A stretch of DNA of 64,000 nt from Bursaphelenchus xylophilus (taxonomy: Eukaryota; Nematoda; Chromadorea; Rhabditida; Aphelenchoididae). Position 1 is the stretch's first letter. Each line of letters begins with the position of its first letter. The notes under the pieces are model-generated. The model was not told the origin of the DNA, ran no database searches, and saw only the letters and a program-made list of their open reading frames with translations. The stretch spans positions 7,373,501 through 7,437,500 of the forward strand of contig CAJFCV020000005.1 of NCBI GenBank assembly GCA_904066235.2. Reading direction: 5' to 3'. A program made the translations under genes and the position numbers. Positions 1 through 12,200 of the stretch are shown piece after piece.

Positions 1-155
1 AGGATTTGAATGTGGCCGCAGGCAAAGGGACCTTGACTTTGAATCAAAACAATCAAATAATTGGAACGATGCATGGAAAGATACTCGGAAATGAGTTGGC
101 AATTACAAATGCAACTTACAGACATCTATCAGAAGGCTTTGAATCGGATGAGTAA
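1..155 (+). CDS. 3' end of an unidentified protein gene
   Basis: An open frame enters from the left edge and reads in phase from base 3 to a TAA at 153-155. It gives the last 50 residues of a protein ending in EGFESDE. The segment is polar, without membrane segments or a motif I recognise, so no function is assigned. The next gene on the same strand starts 127 bp downstream, with an acceptor-like TTTCCAG just before its ATG. That spacing resembles a nematode operon in which the downstream cistron is trans-spliced. No AATAAA is visible between the two genes. Confidence 0.55.
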   Translation, partial: DLNVAAGKGTLTLNQNNQIIGTMHGKILGNELAITNATYRHLSEGFESDE

Positions 156-282
156 GCGGAGTTGCGAGTTGTAATTGAAGTTTGAATTTTGATTTTGGCG
201 GGGTCTGTGGCATTCTGTTGCAAAGACGCGTGTTGTCACTATTTCTTCATATCCTTGAGCTCTTATTTCCAGGGACTTCATA

Positions 283-3200
283 ATGGCCGAAGGCGCTAAA
301 CGTGGGAAATATGCGGTGCACGAAGAAGAGAAATGGGTCGAATTATTCCAGCACTTCCTGGACGACGAACTCAAAGTTTCCAACGAAGAGTTTCTCTCCG
401 CTCTTAATGATGACAGCGTAGTCCCAAATTCTGTCGCTGAAAAGTCTTGGAACAGTCTGGCCGCGTCTTTGGCCAAATTGAAACAGCAAAAAAAGGTGAC
501 AATGAACGATAGATTGGAGAGAATCCCCGATTACAACATGGAATGGAGCAGCAGCTACTATGCAATGGTCTCCGAATACTGGAATCTCTGTGTCCATAAT
601 GACTTCCATCCATTGAATCGGCTCATGAGAGGGATCATTGAACTTTTTTCATGCAGTTACAGTAGTGTCGGCACTCACGTGATGTATGATACGGCTGTGT
701 TGGAGTTCAGAACATTGATGTCGAGGTGTTACGCAGTCACTAGGCTGTTGTTTGTCAATTTGCCGTCAACTCGCGATATGTTTACGTCAGTCCCCACTCT
801 TCCGGATATTCATCATGACAATACTGAGTCAGAAACTTCCTCCGTGTCCTCCGCCAGGACACCAGAGACGCTGTCTGTGGGTTCTCTGGAGCAGCTAGAG
901 ATGGCACAAGCCCTTCTGAATGATCCGGATCAACCTTCGACATCAAGGGAATACTCCACAAATGATTCCCAGACCCTAAGAAGCAATGTGGAAGATATAA
1001 CTTTATTGGAAACACCGTGTTGCGACTTTATTATCAACTATTTGTTCTCGGTGTGCTACGCAGACCTCTTTACGGTCTATTCGGAGCGTTGTGAAGCCCT
1101 GGATCGGAGGTATTGGGAGCGTCTTCTCCACTTGAATGCCCACACAGATGCACACCTTCTCAGATATTTTGATGTCAAAGGGTAAGTACAAAAAGCTTAT
1201 GATCTTGAATCTTATTTAACTTACGGGTCACTTACTCCCTAACAACAACTGTTGGGGTATTTTGAGAAGTTGTTTTACCCTCTTCGATTTAAAAAGGTCG
1301 GGGTGTATCAAGTGTAATATAGCCGATCCAATTATGTGTAGTGCATGTCGTGGAACGTCAGCATGACACTTAATGATACCATGCGTCGCGGATCTCACGG
1401 AAAGTACATCCGCATTTGGAAAGGCCTACTAATTATGCCACTGTTTTCAGCGAACTCTGGCCAACGGATAACGACAACGTGCGTGTTCTTGATGCTTTCA
1501 CGGTAAGAGTACACGAAGGGCATCTACGAAAAAACGATCTTCGCCTTCATTGAGCCTCAGGGGATGTGGAAATAGGGATTTGACGACAGATGAACTTATA
1601 ATAATGAGGGAATTCGATGCAACCGTTATATTTTCGTAGGCAATAACCGATGATTTTGGCAATTCTTGCCTAAATTAAGCTTACAGAAGGCTGTAAAAGC
1701 CATTCAAAAGAAAAATATGCAATTTATTGGGACCTTTAGAGAGTCTAAAAATCGTATTTAGGCCAGAGTCAGCGCTCGAAACAAGTTCTACGGCAGCGCT
1801 GTAACGAGGCTACAACAGATCAGCGGCGTCTTCAACCCAACCAGCAAGCTCGCTATCCTCGCTGAGACCTTTTCGGAGATTACTCAGGTAGGACAAACCA
1901 TTTTAAACATTTTTATGATCTTTTTTATAAGTTTGGGGATTTTTTAACATGGGTAATGTAATCAGAATATTGTTGCCAAAAATAACTCTTCTTGCGTCAC
2001 GAACCTAGCTGGGGATGTCGATTAGGCTGACGTTGTTTAAGCTTAGATTTTAAGGACATCAACACCAGCATTTTAACTCTGTACAACTTTGTTTACCTCA
2101 GTTTCCCTCTGGGGGGAATGGATTGTTTTCCGCTTTTTGCAATCTGAATATAGGGCTGAATTTATTATGTATTTACAAAAGGAATAATTATACAAACGAG
2201 GATTTAAGTTGTGAGAACGGCGGCGCTATAACCGCTTCCAATTTCATGGGAACCAATGATGAAGTAGACGCAGTAATGTTGGCTACAATCAGCCCCATTT
2301 AGAGAGGCCTAAGGCAGTGGAGGTACGGATGATTCGGTGGGCGAGAGTCGCCAAGGCTAGGTACGTAAAGGAGTAGCGAAACGAAAGAGTTGAGTGACGA
2401 AAACGGGCTAAACGGAGAGTCGACCGCCAAGGAATGTATGGAAATTTGAATAACAAGCCGGTCAAACGTAGAGAATTGTTGGCATGGATGTTGCTGAGTG
2501 GTGTATTGGTTGGAAATTACAGTGAAGTGGGTTTTCGAAGATTCAACTAGTTCTTCGAGAACCACAGACCGTTTTCATGGAAGTCGGGGCTGCGTTTCAG
2601 CACCAGTTCCACGAAGTCTCGGCAGATGTCGGCAATAATCTCCGCGTTCTTACTGCGCTTTTGCTGAAAAATTTAGGGTAAAACACGTGTAGTTACATAA
2701 AGCCTTCGCAATTCTCAAATAGAAAAACGAAGGCTAGACATGGTCAATATAACGCTTTATCTGAAAATCAGCTTACGTTGATTGGATGATGGCGGTAGGG
2801 AGAGTTAGGGTCGTCAGTTTTATATTTGGCATTCTGAATGGGATCGAACGGATCAATCGTTCTTTTTGGGGCTTCTCTTCCAATAATCCTCACGGGTAAC
2901 GTGTGAGCTCTCTCTCGCATCTCTGGCTTAGGCGATGGACTTTGTTCCTCGGCCATTGTCTTCTTTGGTGGGGTTCCAGCGCCAGATGGTTCATCTCCTG
3001 ACCGTTTCCGACTATTTGAAGGCAATTCTGTGGAAGCGGAACGTTTTTCTTGGGCCTGAAAGAAGAATTTTTATTGATGACGATAAAAATTAGATAAGTG
3101 AAGAAAGGAGCATAAAAAATGACAAATTTTGTAGTTTGACTTACCGCTGTCGGTTGAGGAATCTGGCTGGACTGTGGAACAGATGTCTGCGCGGCAGTCT

Positions 3201-6200
3201 GGCGAATCTGTTGAGGTTGAGTGACTGGCGCCGCGAGGTGATGAAGTTGTTGCATCTGCAGTTGTAGCAATTGTTGGACATCGTTCAGATTCAACGCCGG
3301 ATTCTGATTAGCCAATAAAAGGTTCAGCAACTCCTGCTGGACTTGTTGTTGTTGCTGTTGTTGTAGCAGTTGAATCAACGTCATCTGATTAGAATTCATT
3401 GAAGGCAGGGCCTCTTGTTGATTTTGAAGGGTCATAATCGTAGCCGCAATCTGGCTCGGCTCCTGGAAAAGCATAACCGTCAGCAAGTGAGGCAAGAAAA
3501 GACTTGTTTTCGTTTTCAGCCCGCCCTTTTATGTATTATAATTCTTGTTTTCACTCCACCCCTTCCGATCATAGACATGCTCTAAAAGGGCACTTGCACT
3601 TTTCGTATTTTTCTTTTTTTTTTGGGAATTCTTTACATTAAATTATCTGCACTCTTAGCTTACCCGATTAGACGCGTCTTGTTCGGCCTGTGTTTGTGGA
3701 AGATTCGGCAGAACGTGAGGCGGCTTAAACGCCGATCCAGTAGTTCCCAATCCCACCATTGGAGTCGGATTCAGTGACGTTAGAGCTTGGGTATTAACGC
3801 TATTCATCAAGTGCAAGTCATGGTTCGCACCCAACGGCAGCTGCGGGTGTTGTTGCAGCATCTGCAGCCATTGGATCTCCGTGGCATTTCCCATTTTTTA
3901 AATCTCGGACCGTCGTCGACGTCTGAAGACACGATAAGAGTAAATAAAAATGGAAAACGCGAAACGGCCTTGTTTATTGTGCCGGACTGTAATTTCCATG
4001 GACACGTAAAGAACGGTTCTCGCGGCGCATAAGGAAAAAGAATATTATTCATTAATTCAAATGGACCCAAAATTACGTATGAATTAATGTCGAGATTGCG
4101 ATCAGGATGGTCGCAACAAAAAGTGCAATGAGCAGAGATCTCATGACCTCCATTTGTCTGCTCTCATGACCTTATTTGCATCTCCAAAATGAGGGATCCT
4201 GACGTAAAAAAGAAGGATTGGTCTACTCTAAGAATAAAGGGCGGGACGCCGCTTTAGGCACTTTACATTCTTCGAAAACTATGTCTGGCCCACGACTCGA
4301 CCTCTTAATGCACATGAATTGACCAAGTTATGCCCTAAAAGTAAACTCTGAACGTTCTTTTTTATGAATCGTTCTCTAATTGACAGACCTCAAGGCCCAC
4401 ATTCGTCGTTTGCGTGCCGAGCCCAAGACTACGAAAATAAAATGCAACATTAAAGTCCGTTAAATTAGACGAGACTGGGTTCGGAAAAGTAATGGCCGCG
4501 GGCGTACCTCAAAATGCCCGAGTTTACATTTTACCACCCAAGAACAATGAAAAATAAAAAATGTAAAACAAACTGCAATTGCAATTCCGCGACTACACCG
4601 GATCCAGACAAAATAAGGCCTATTACCGTAAAGACTGACGTCGCGACGGACAGCAAAAGCGAAGTTTTATAACGGGATAAGGGCAGACATGAATGAAATG
4701 AAGTTAAATCCCGCCTCTGTGGCCCCTCGGTCCACCGCACCGCCTCTCTTCGCAAAGGACAGAGATAAAAAGTGCACTCTTGCACTTGTCCAAAAATGCA
4801 GCCCTGAAGAAGATGACCTTTACTGTAAAATGGTCCCAAAAAACCACCAACGCCAGAGGTGATTAGAGAGTCGTCCGATTAGAGAATTAGAATATGATGG
4901 GGGTCATTAAGAACTGATTAGTTTTCTGCCTAATTCTCCATCAAAAAGCGAGGAATGAAGGTAAAATTTGGGCACTCATTAGGCAGAAGGTGTAAATGTG
5001 TAGGGCCCTGGATTTGTAGGAATTTCGCACTGTGCAGCAGAACCGCCCCCGACGCAAATTGTAGGCCCCGGTGGATTAACAAAGATATAAAAGGGAATAT
5101 TTAGATGTTTTTTCTCGCTACGCCGCCCGTGAAAAAGCAAGCCTGTTCGGGGAATTAACATTACCAGCGTTCCCCACGACCTTTATGTGCCGTTCTCCCA
5201 TGTAGATTCCGGTTTAATATGCCCCATGAATTCGAAATCAAACAGCACCGGCTTTCCGGGAACACGGGCCTAAAATAGACGCCCTGGCCGCGGTGTGGCC
5301 CGAGGAAAAGGTTGGGGAGAAATAACTCGTGACGCGGTTTGGAGACCACCCAAGAGCAATTGTTGAAACACCCCGTGGGGGTAAAGATCAGCTACAGGGC
5401 GATTGGGAGAAGGAAAAGCACACTTTGAGAAACAATTAGATGATCAACGACCGACAAAGAACAAATAGAAAAGGGAGACGGCTGATAAGACGAGAAACGG
5501 ACCCGATCCATCACCGTGCACTTTTAATTATCTCGATATGGGTTCAAAAAAACTGTAAGACTAGCGGGAACAACTACGTGTAATCCACGTTACACCCATT
5601 TAAACACTTTCTATATGAAGACCACTTGAAGGTTAACGGCCTTGGAAAGCTCAATTGGGGTCGAGAACGGACCCGCGGGCGTTTTAAAATATAAAACTGT
5701 AGCCAAATTCCTTTGGAATCTCCATTTTCTCACGTATTGTAAGGGGGTCCAAACGACACGAGCGCCAGACATCTTTCCAAAAAACGTAACGAACAAATTC
5801 TCCATCGCACATATATTTGCACGGAACTATTTTTTATGCTCTATTCATCACAACACAGGCATCAGAGTCCAGCAGAAGCCGATTCTGAAGCCGAATGGAG
5901 AGAAGGAGTTGGTCGGAAAGTGTCGAATGAAAAGCTGCTGGGAACACAAAAAAACCCCGGGCTGTAAAATGTCAGGCGAGAGTTTTCGATGCGCTAAAAT
6001 GGGGAATACAGAAATGTTGGGGGCCCAAAAGACCAACGGAATCATTTTACAGGGGGCAGAGCGACCTCGCGATCCATAATTCTGCGGTCTTTTTTTGATG
6101 CAGCAAAACGTTGTAGCTGGTTGTTCTTTCAGCTCGCTTTTGCGGTCTCTGGGCGCTTTTAATTGCGAGAAAAGTAATCGATGCGGCTTCCAGCGGGTTT

Positions 6201-9200
6201 GAAAAATATCGCTTTCTGCAGGCGAAGGTTAGATACAAGGCGTTCGAGGAGGAACCAGGCTTACGTGCATTTTCTATTTCAAATGCACGCATACGCAGTA
6301 AGGGTAATATAATAGGCGTAATGAGTTTGGTCCAGCTCGTTCGTTTCTTGCTTCCATTCAGAAATGCTATAGATTTTCGAGAAATGTCTCGGTTTGCGAG
6401 ACGAAAAACAACTGCAAAGGTCTCTGCTCTACTCGACCTCTAGATTTTCCTTTAGAAGTTTACATTCCCTTCAGAGGCCTATGTTTTTTGCTGAAGTCCT
6501 GTTGAGGGCAATAGTTTTGTTCGCAGCCCGGCTCCGACACCAAAACAATGTGCGCATTTTCGCAGAAATCGGCGAGCAAATACCCGCCTATCTACCCGTT
6601 GCATTCCCCACGTAAAAGTGCATCATGTACTTTTATCGCCGCCCCATTCATCCGACTCTGCACTTTTAACGGTCTGTTTATAAAAAGCAACATCCCAACG
6701 GAAAAAGTCGGAGGCCAAAAGAGCAGAAAAGTCATGGAGAAACGGGAGGGGGGGAAACTTGATTTGTGATCACAACGTAATAGGGCGAACGAAAGTGCTG
6801 ACGAAGGTCGTTCAGAGCGTCGTGATGGATTTTCCGCCGAGTCTTGACAGACAACTTCCCAAAAATCTCATTCAATTAACAGGAAAGGATTTTTTTACAA
6901 AAGAAAAGACGAGAGATTTCAGATAACACTCTTTTGGAAAGGCCCAAAAAAAAATAAAAAGATCCGTAAAAAACTTCGCAATATGTATTTGGATGACGCA
7001 ATAGTTCGAAGTTTGGGGGAAAACGTTCACCCCACAAAACGGATCAAGGCCTTCGGTTTTAGGCCCGTTTTAAGTGCAGACAACTCAAAAAGTCTGATGT
7101 TTTGTTTATGACCTTGGGGCAGACACCGTGTTTTTATGCATGCTAGTTCCACACGGCTTGGGACTAATCGAAAATAAACCGAAAGGTCAGAGTAGGAACT
7201 TGTCGTGCTCTAGTGTAATTTTGAAAAAAACCTGTAAAATTCCGTAAGAAGAGGGATTTCAATATAATTCTTGTTTAAGTAAGAGGTTAATTTGACAAAT
7301 TTCGCATGGGAATGGCTTTGAATAGAAATTGTTATCGCATAATCCGAATATTCCAATTTTGAATTGGTTAATTTGGTTTTCTTGCCGATTCCACGAAAAC
7401 AAAAGACTACAAGTTAGACAAACAAACAATTCAATGGCATTAGAGCCAAATTCAAAGTTGAACGTCTAATCCATCCAGAAGGTTAGTGTTTATGTTTACA
7501 ATTAAAGAGATATCTGTTGATTTGAGAAACGCCGCTATTCACGTCCGGCTTCAACAGCGGCTTAAAACACGGATTACAGGACGCGCTTTCCTGCGTTTTT
7601 GAAACGAGTATATGTATTTGAAACGGGAACATTAGACTACGGAAAGGTTAAAGCGCAGACCTATCGTTTCATGCCGAAAACCTTACAAAGAATTCTCATC
7701 AAGGCTAAAAGTACAAGAATCACGAAACAGCCATAAAAGATGGACCCATTAAAAGTATCAAAGCACTTTTAGAATGGTTTCGGATGGCCATTGGGGGACT
7801 TTATTCTCCTTCTATTTGCACTCTTATTCGAATTTATCGGAAAAAAGAGAACGACACATAACTCCTGCCTCCGATTACTATCAGATGGAGAAGGAGAAGA
7901 CGCGCGGATTGGGAAACAAAGATCGGCAGGAAAACGAAAACTAGGTAGTGGAAGGGAAGTTGAAGATTCAACGCCCGGAAAATAGAGAGCCCCCCGTTCG
8001 AACACAAGGGACGCCAATTTTTGCACTGTTGAAAGACGCCGTTTTTATGGACCGCACTTTTTGGTGCGTCGTCGTTCGAAAAACATTCGGAAAAACAGCC
8101 AGGGAACTGGAAGAGGAGAGAAATAACAATTCCCAAATCCCGACGCTCTCCGCTGCAAAGTTCAAAACAACCTCCGACCCCGCAGACTTATTGAGAAAAA
8201 GCCGAGGTGAAGGAAGTGAAATGAGGAGGAACGCCAGACCCCGCTTCTGGCGTCCAACCATCTGTCCCGACCTTGGTCTCTCTTCTCCTTTCACGCAAAG
8301 GAAACAAGAAGACGAAGAGCAAACAGAAGATTCAGCCGTTGGTATCACAACCATCCCATTGTTCTCTGTTCTTGCAACAAAAAGCAATTGATAATCAGAA
8401 CGGAGAATTGGAGAAAAGTTGCTTTTCTGCACTTATTGGAAAGACCTCGTTGGAAGATAGCCTTGGTTTAGCGGGCTTTCTCGCAGATTGATTACTTCCG
8501 AAACTCTTTAAATTGGCTTGCGTTTGCTGTTTGAGCAACTACGGTAATTCAATGACCTTTGAGCAAGCAGTACGAACCGCGTACGACAAAAAATTCCGCT
8601 GCGCTTGTGGACTCAAGGGACGGCGCATGTGAACATTTGCGGAAACAAATTCCCAGAAATGCACACACAGCAAAAAAGGGCACGACGAAGGGGATTAAAA
8701 AAAAAGAAAATGGGCTGGTTGTCTGTCTCGCCGTCCTTCAGTTCCTGCCACTTCCAGAGGAGAACGTCCCATGCCAAATGTAACACAAAAGATTATACGG
8801 TCTTCTTCCTTCGCATAAACAATCCAATTGGCGAGACGTTCCCAAGAATAGCGGGCCTGTTCTGCGCACTAGATCACAGAAATGGAGTCGAAGACAGACC
8901 TCAGGGCATGGCCAGCTTCTACACGAGAAATTAGGTACGCTCAGTGATGATAAAGTGCTTTTAAGACCCACCACGTAATCATCTTGCACTTGACGGTTCT
9001 CTCAAATTACTTTAATCATGTCTGAAGTGGGAGCACGATGGATAATGTCCGCAAAGGGCGTTACAAATTGAAATGGCATCATTTCACGTCCTGTTTTCCC
9101 ATAACCTGTACTTTTTGTAAAGACAATCTGATTATCAGATTAGGTGTGCAGAGGAAGTAGACAGTCGAATCCATGTAAGAGTGGAGAGAAAATTAAGTTT

Positions 9201-12200
9201 GTAATAGCCAGACGGTGTGGAAAAGTAACCAATATGAACATTATTAGACAGTAAAGCAACCTTCTCTCAATTTGGTTACAAACACCTTATAGGGAAGAGT
9301 AATCAGCTATTATCACGACTTATGTTTCGCCATCCTGAAAACATCAGCAAACAAAGCGCCCAACGGTGCACCGTTTAGGCTTGACAAATAACATGCAGAA
9401 AGAACAATTGGCGATCCAAAGATCAATCCAACGTCACCAAAGCTTGCTTCCAAGGCTATTCATAGAAGGGCCAAACCGCTCTTTCCGTCTAACCTGACGT
9501 TTTCGCAGGGTTATGTCTGTCCGTGCATCGATTGTTGTCTAGCTCGTCCCCTTGCCTGCCATGAAGGTTGTTTTTCACGACGTCCCGAGAGTGCGACTGC
9601 CCCCATTTGTCTTTCGCCCGCCGGTTGTTTTCCTCCCCGTTCGTTGTGACATGCGGAAAACAAGGTTGTTTAAAGGCCCTAAGCACTACACCTAGTTTTG
9701 CGTACGTCGTACTTCTGTTCGCTTTTTATAGCTATTTGAAAGCGGAAAGGTTTAAAGTATGATTCAGATTTTTGTGAAATTTGGGTCGAATTAAAAAAGA
9801 TTTGGCGGAACCGCGACTTTATCTGATAGATACGCATTTATGTCGGATAGATACGCATTTGTGGCGTAGCTAGGCCATACCAACCCATTTTCGTCACGCT
9901 CTGGCCCTTTTAGGCATTTCCTTATGAGAAATCTGAAGGGACCAGGCTCTTAGTTCGCTCCAAATTTCAGGCGTTGAAGTTGTTTTCGGTAGCGCTTGCG
10001 AAAACAAAACCTGATCACCGCACAAAAGTGCAAATAGACTTTGTTCCAAAAAAGTGAGGCATACCTGAAATAAGCAGAAAGTAAGACAGCGAAAGGAAAA
10101 GGAATGTCCGACCTGCACTTTAAGGCCTCACGGCGGGGTTTTTAAACAAATGTGAACTAATGGCTTAAAGGGCAAGGAATGTAAATAGATTTCAAAAAAC
10201 AGCTATGAGAGGGAAACGGGAACAGAAAACGAAAAAATGACGCATATTTGTGGTGGAAATGGCACCGAATCCGCTTACAAATACGGGAAGCCAACTTTAA
10301 CGGTGAGAAAAAGGTCTTGGACCGGGGAACATCTCGAAAATACCGAAAAAACTAATTATGGAAAGGACTCGGCCACTTGAAATATACATTACCAGCTAAT
10401 AAAAAACAAAGGGGTTTACAGTATGCGAGTTGTAGTTTAACATCGCATGGCGTCGTACTTTCTGATTTAAAACTTCAACGAGAGGTGTGTTGGGGGTATA
10501 TCGTTGACTTTGGCACTTCCTGGTCAACTACCCCCTCGAAGGGGAATTCGATGACATATTGTATTATATATGTTGTTATTGCACTCGAAATGTGTTTTCC
10601 GCTGACGGAACGTGACAACTCCCATCCGGGCTGCCTTTTGCTCGATCAATCAGTGCAATAATATTGTTGTTAACAGTGCACTTGCACTTATTTTCGAACA
10701 CTTTTTGTACGCCCTCGAGTCTAATCCTTTTTATATATTTGAGCTTGAAGTACACACCATTCCCATTCTCGCAGAATTCGAGCAAATCAAAAAAGCGGCA
10801 CAACACCTGCTAGACATATAAATGCTGTACAAAATAGTCTGAGCTGCTCAATAACAAGGTTTAAACTAATTGAAAACCCGCTCGCCGTCTCGTTGGAAAC
10901 ATTCAAAGGGCACATGTGTGATTTCCCGTCTCGGGAGTCATCGATAAGGCTATCTGTGGCTGTCTGCGTTCGCAGGACCGTTGACTACTTCCTTGTTTAT
11001 AGTTCGAGAGCCGCGAAAATGCCTCACGGTATTACTGTGGGCACCTAACATGGCCGGCATTTCTCAAAATGGCTCTCATTATGCGGCGGACATCTTGTAA
11101 TTTTCTGCGAACAACCGTGGTCACGCAAATGTCGTCGAATTAAAACTCAGTTACTGCCTAAATTTGACTTAATGGATGTCTGATTGCATTATAGGATAAA
11201 GTACAAAGTTTGGATACATGATATTTAATATGAATGTAACCGGGGGAAATAGAATAAATTTTCAAGTGGTACAGTTAACAATGTCAACGGAAAAAGCAAG
11301 TTTCTTGACAAAAGAAGAGCATAAAATGTGACGAAAAGATTTTGATGGAACTTGTGACAAAGGAACGAAGTAGAATTTCGGGGATTGTGATACGATATAT
11401 TGACGAAACAGGCGAATGTTGAAGCATTCCTGCACACCTTGAGGGCTTCCCCGTTAGGTGTAAGCCCTATAATTGAGTCTTTGATAGCTCAAAAAATCTA
11501 ATATCGTACCGTGTGGCCTGTATCTCTTACGATATCGAAACCTTACTCGCAGTCTGTATGAAACAGATTTCGCCGTCATAAAAAGACTTCCCCAATTCTC
11601 CTGATCTCTGTATGCCATCTTTTTTGTGTCCGCAATTAGTTACAGTAAGCGTCAGCATGTCTGACTTCCGTTTTGAAATCTTATTAGGTGTCTACAGACA
11701 TCCGATATTCCCTCACATCATTCCCCCCTCCATTCCCATGACCCGCGGCTGTCTCGGATTAGAAACAAAGGAATATTAAGTCCAATAAAAATGAGGAATG
11801 ACAGACTACATACGGAAATCTTGTTTGCTTCTCCACACCTTCAACCTCGAGATTAGCGGATTAAGGATGCAAAAAATGCGAATTAATTCCCGGTAGAAAA
11901 GGATTGTAAAATGGTAATATTTTGCTTCCGTTCTTTCCCATCAACAACTGTGAAAATAAAAATGGATGGAACACGAGGCGCAGTCATTGGATTTACTTCA
12001 AATTTGGCCCTTTTCTACGTCTTTCGAAAAAGTATCCAAATAATCTAAATGAATGAGCAAAGAGTTGAAAATTGCCACTTAATTTCAACGGGATCATTTT
12101 TCTACCGCTCCAGCTTTCTGGCTTGTCGTTTGGAGAGCTCACGTACATTTTTATGCCTGCCTAATTATTTCGCTTGTTAGAGCGTTAGATAGGTAGATTA

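Noticed and set aside
5642..6079. 145-codon plus-strand frame
   Set aside because: No domain, unusual composition, no neighbouring exons or splice signals; lies in the VPS9-gene intron.
7948..8432. Open frames of about 150 codons on both strands
   Set aside because: GC-richer intronic stretch within the VPS9 gene; the frames mirror each other, have no recognisable domain and start without context.
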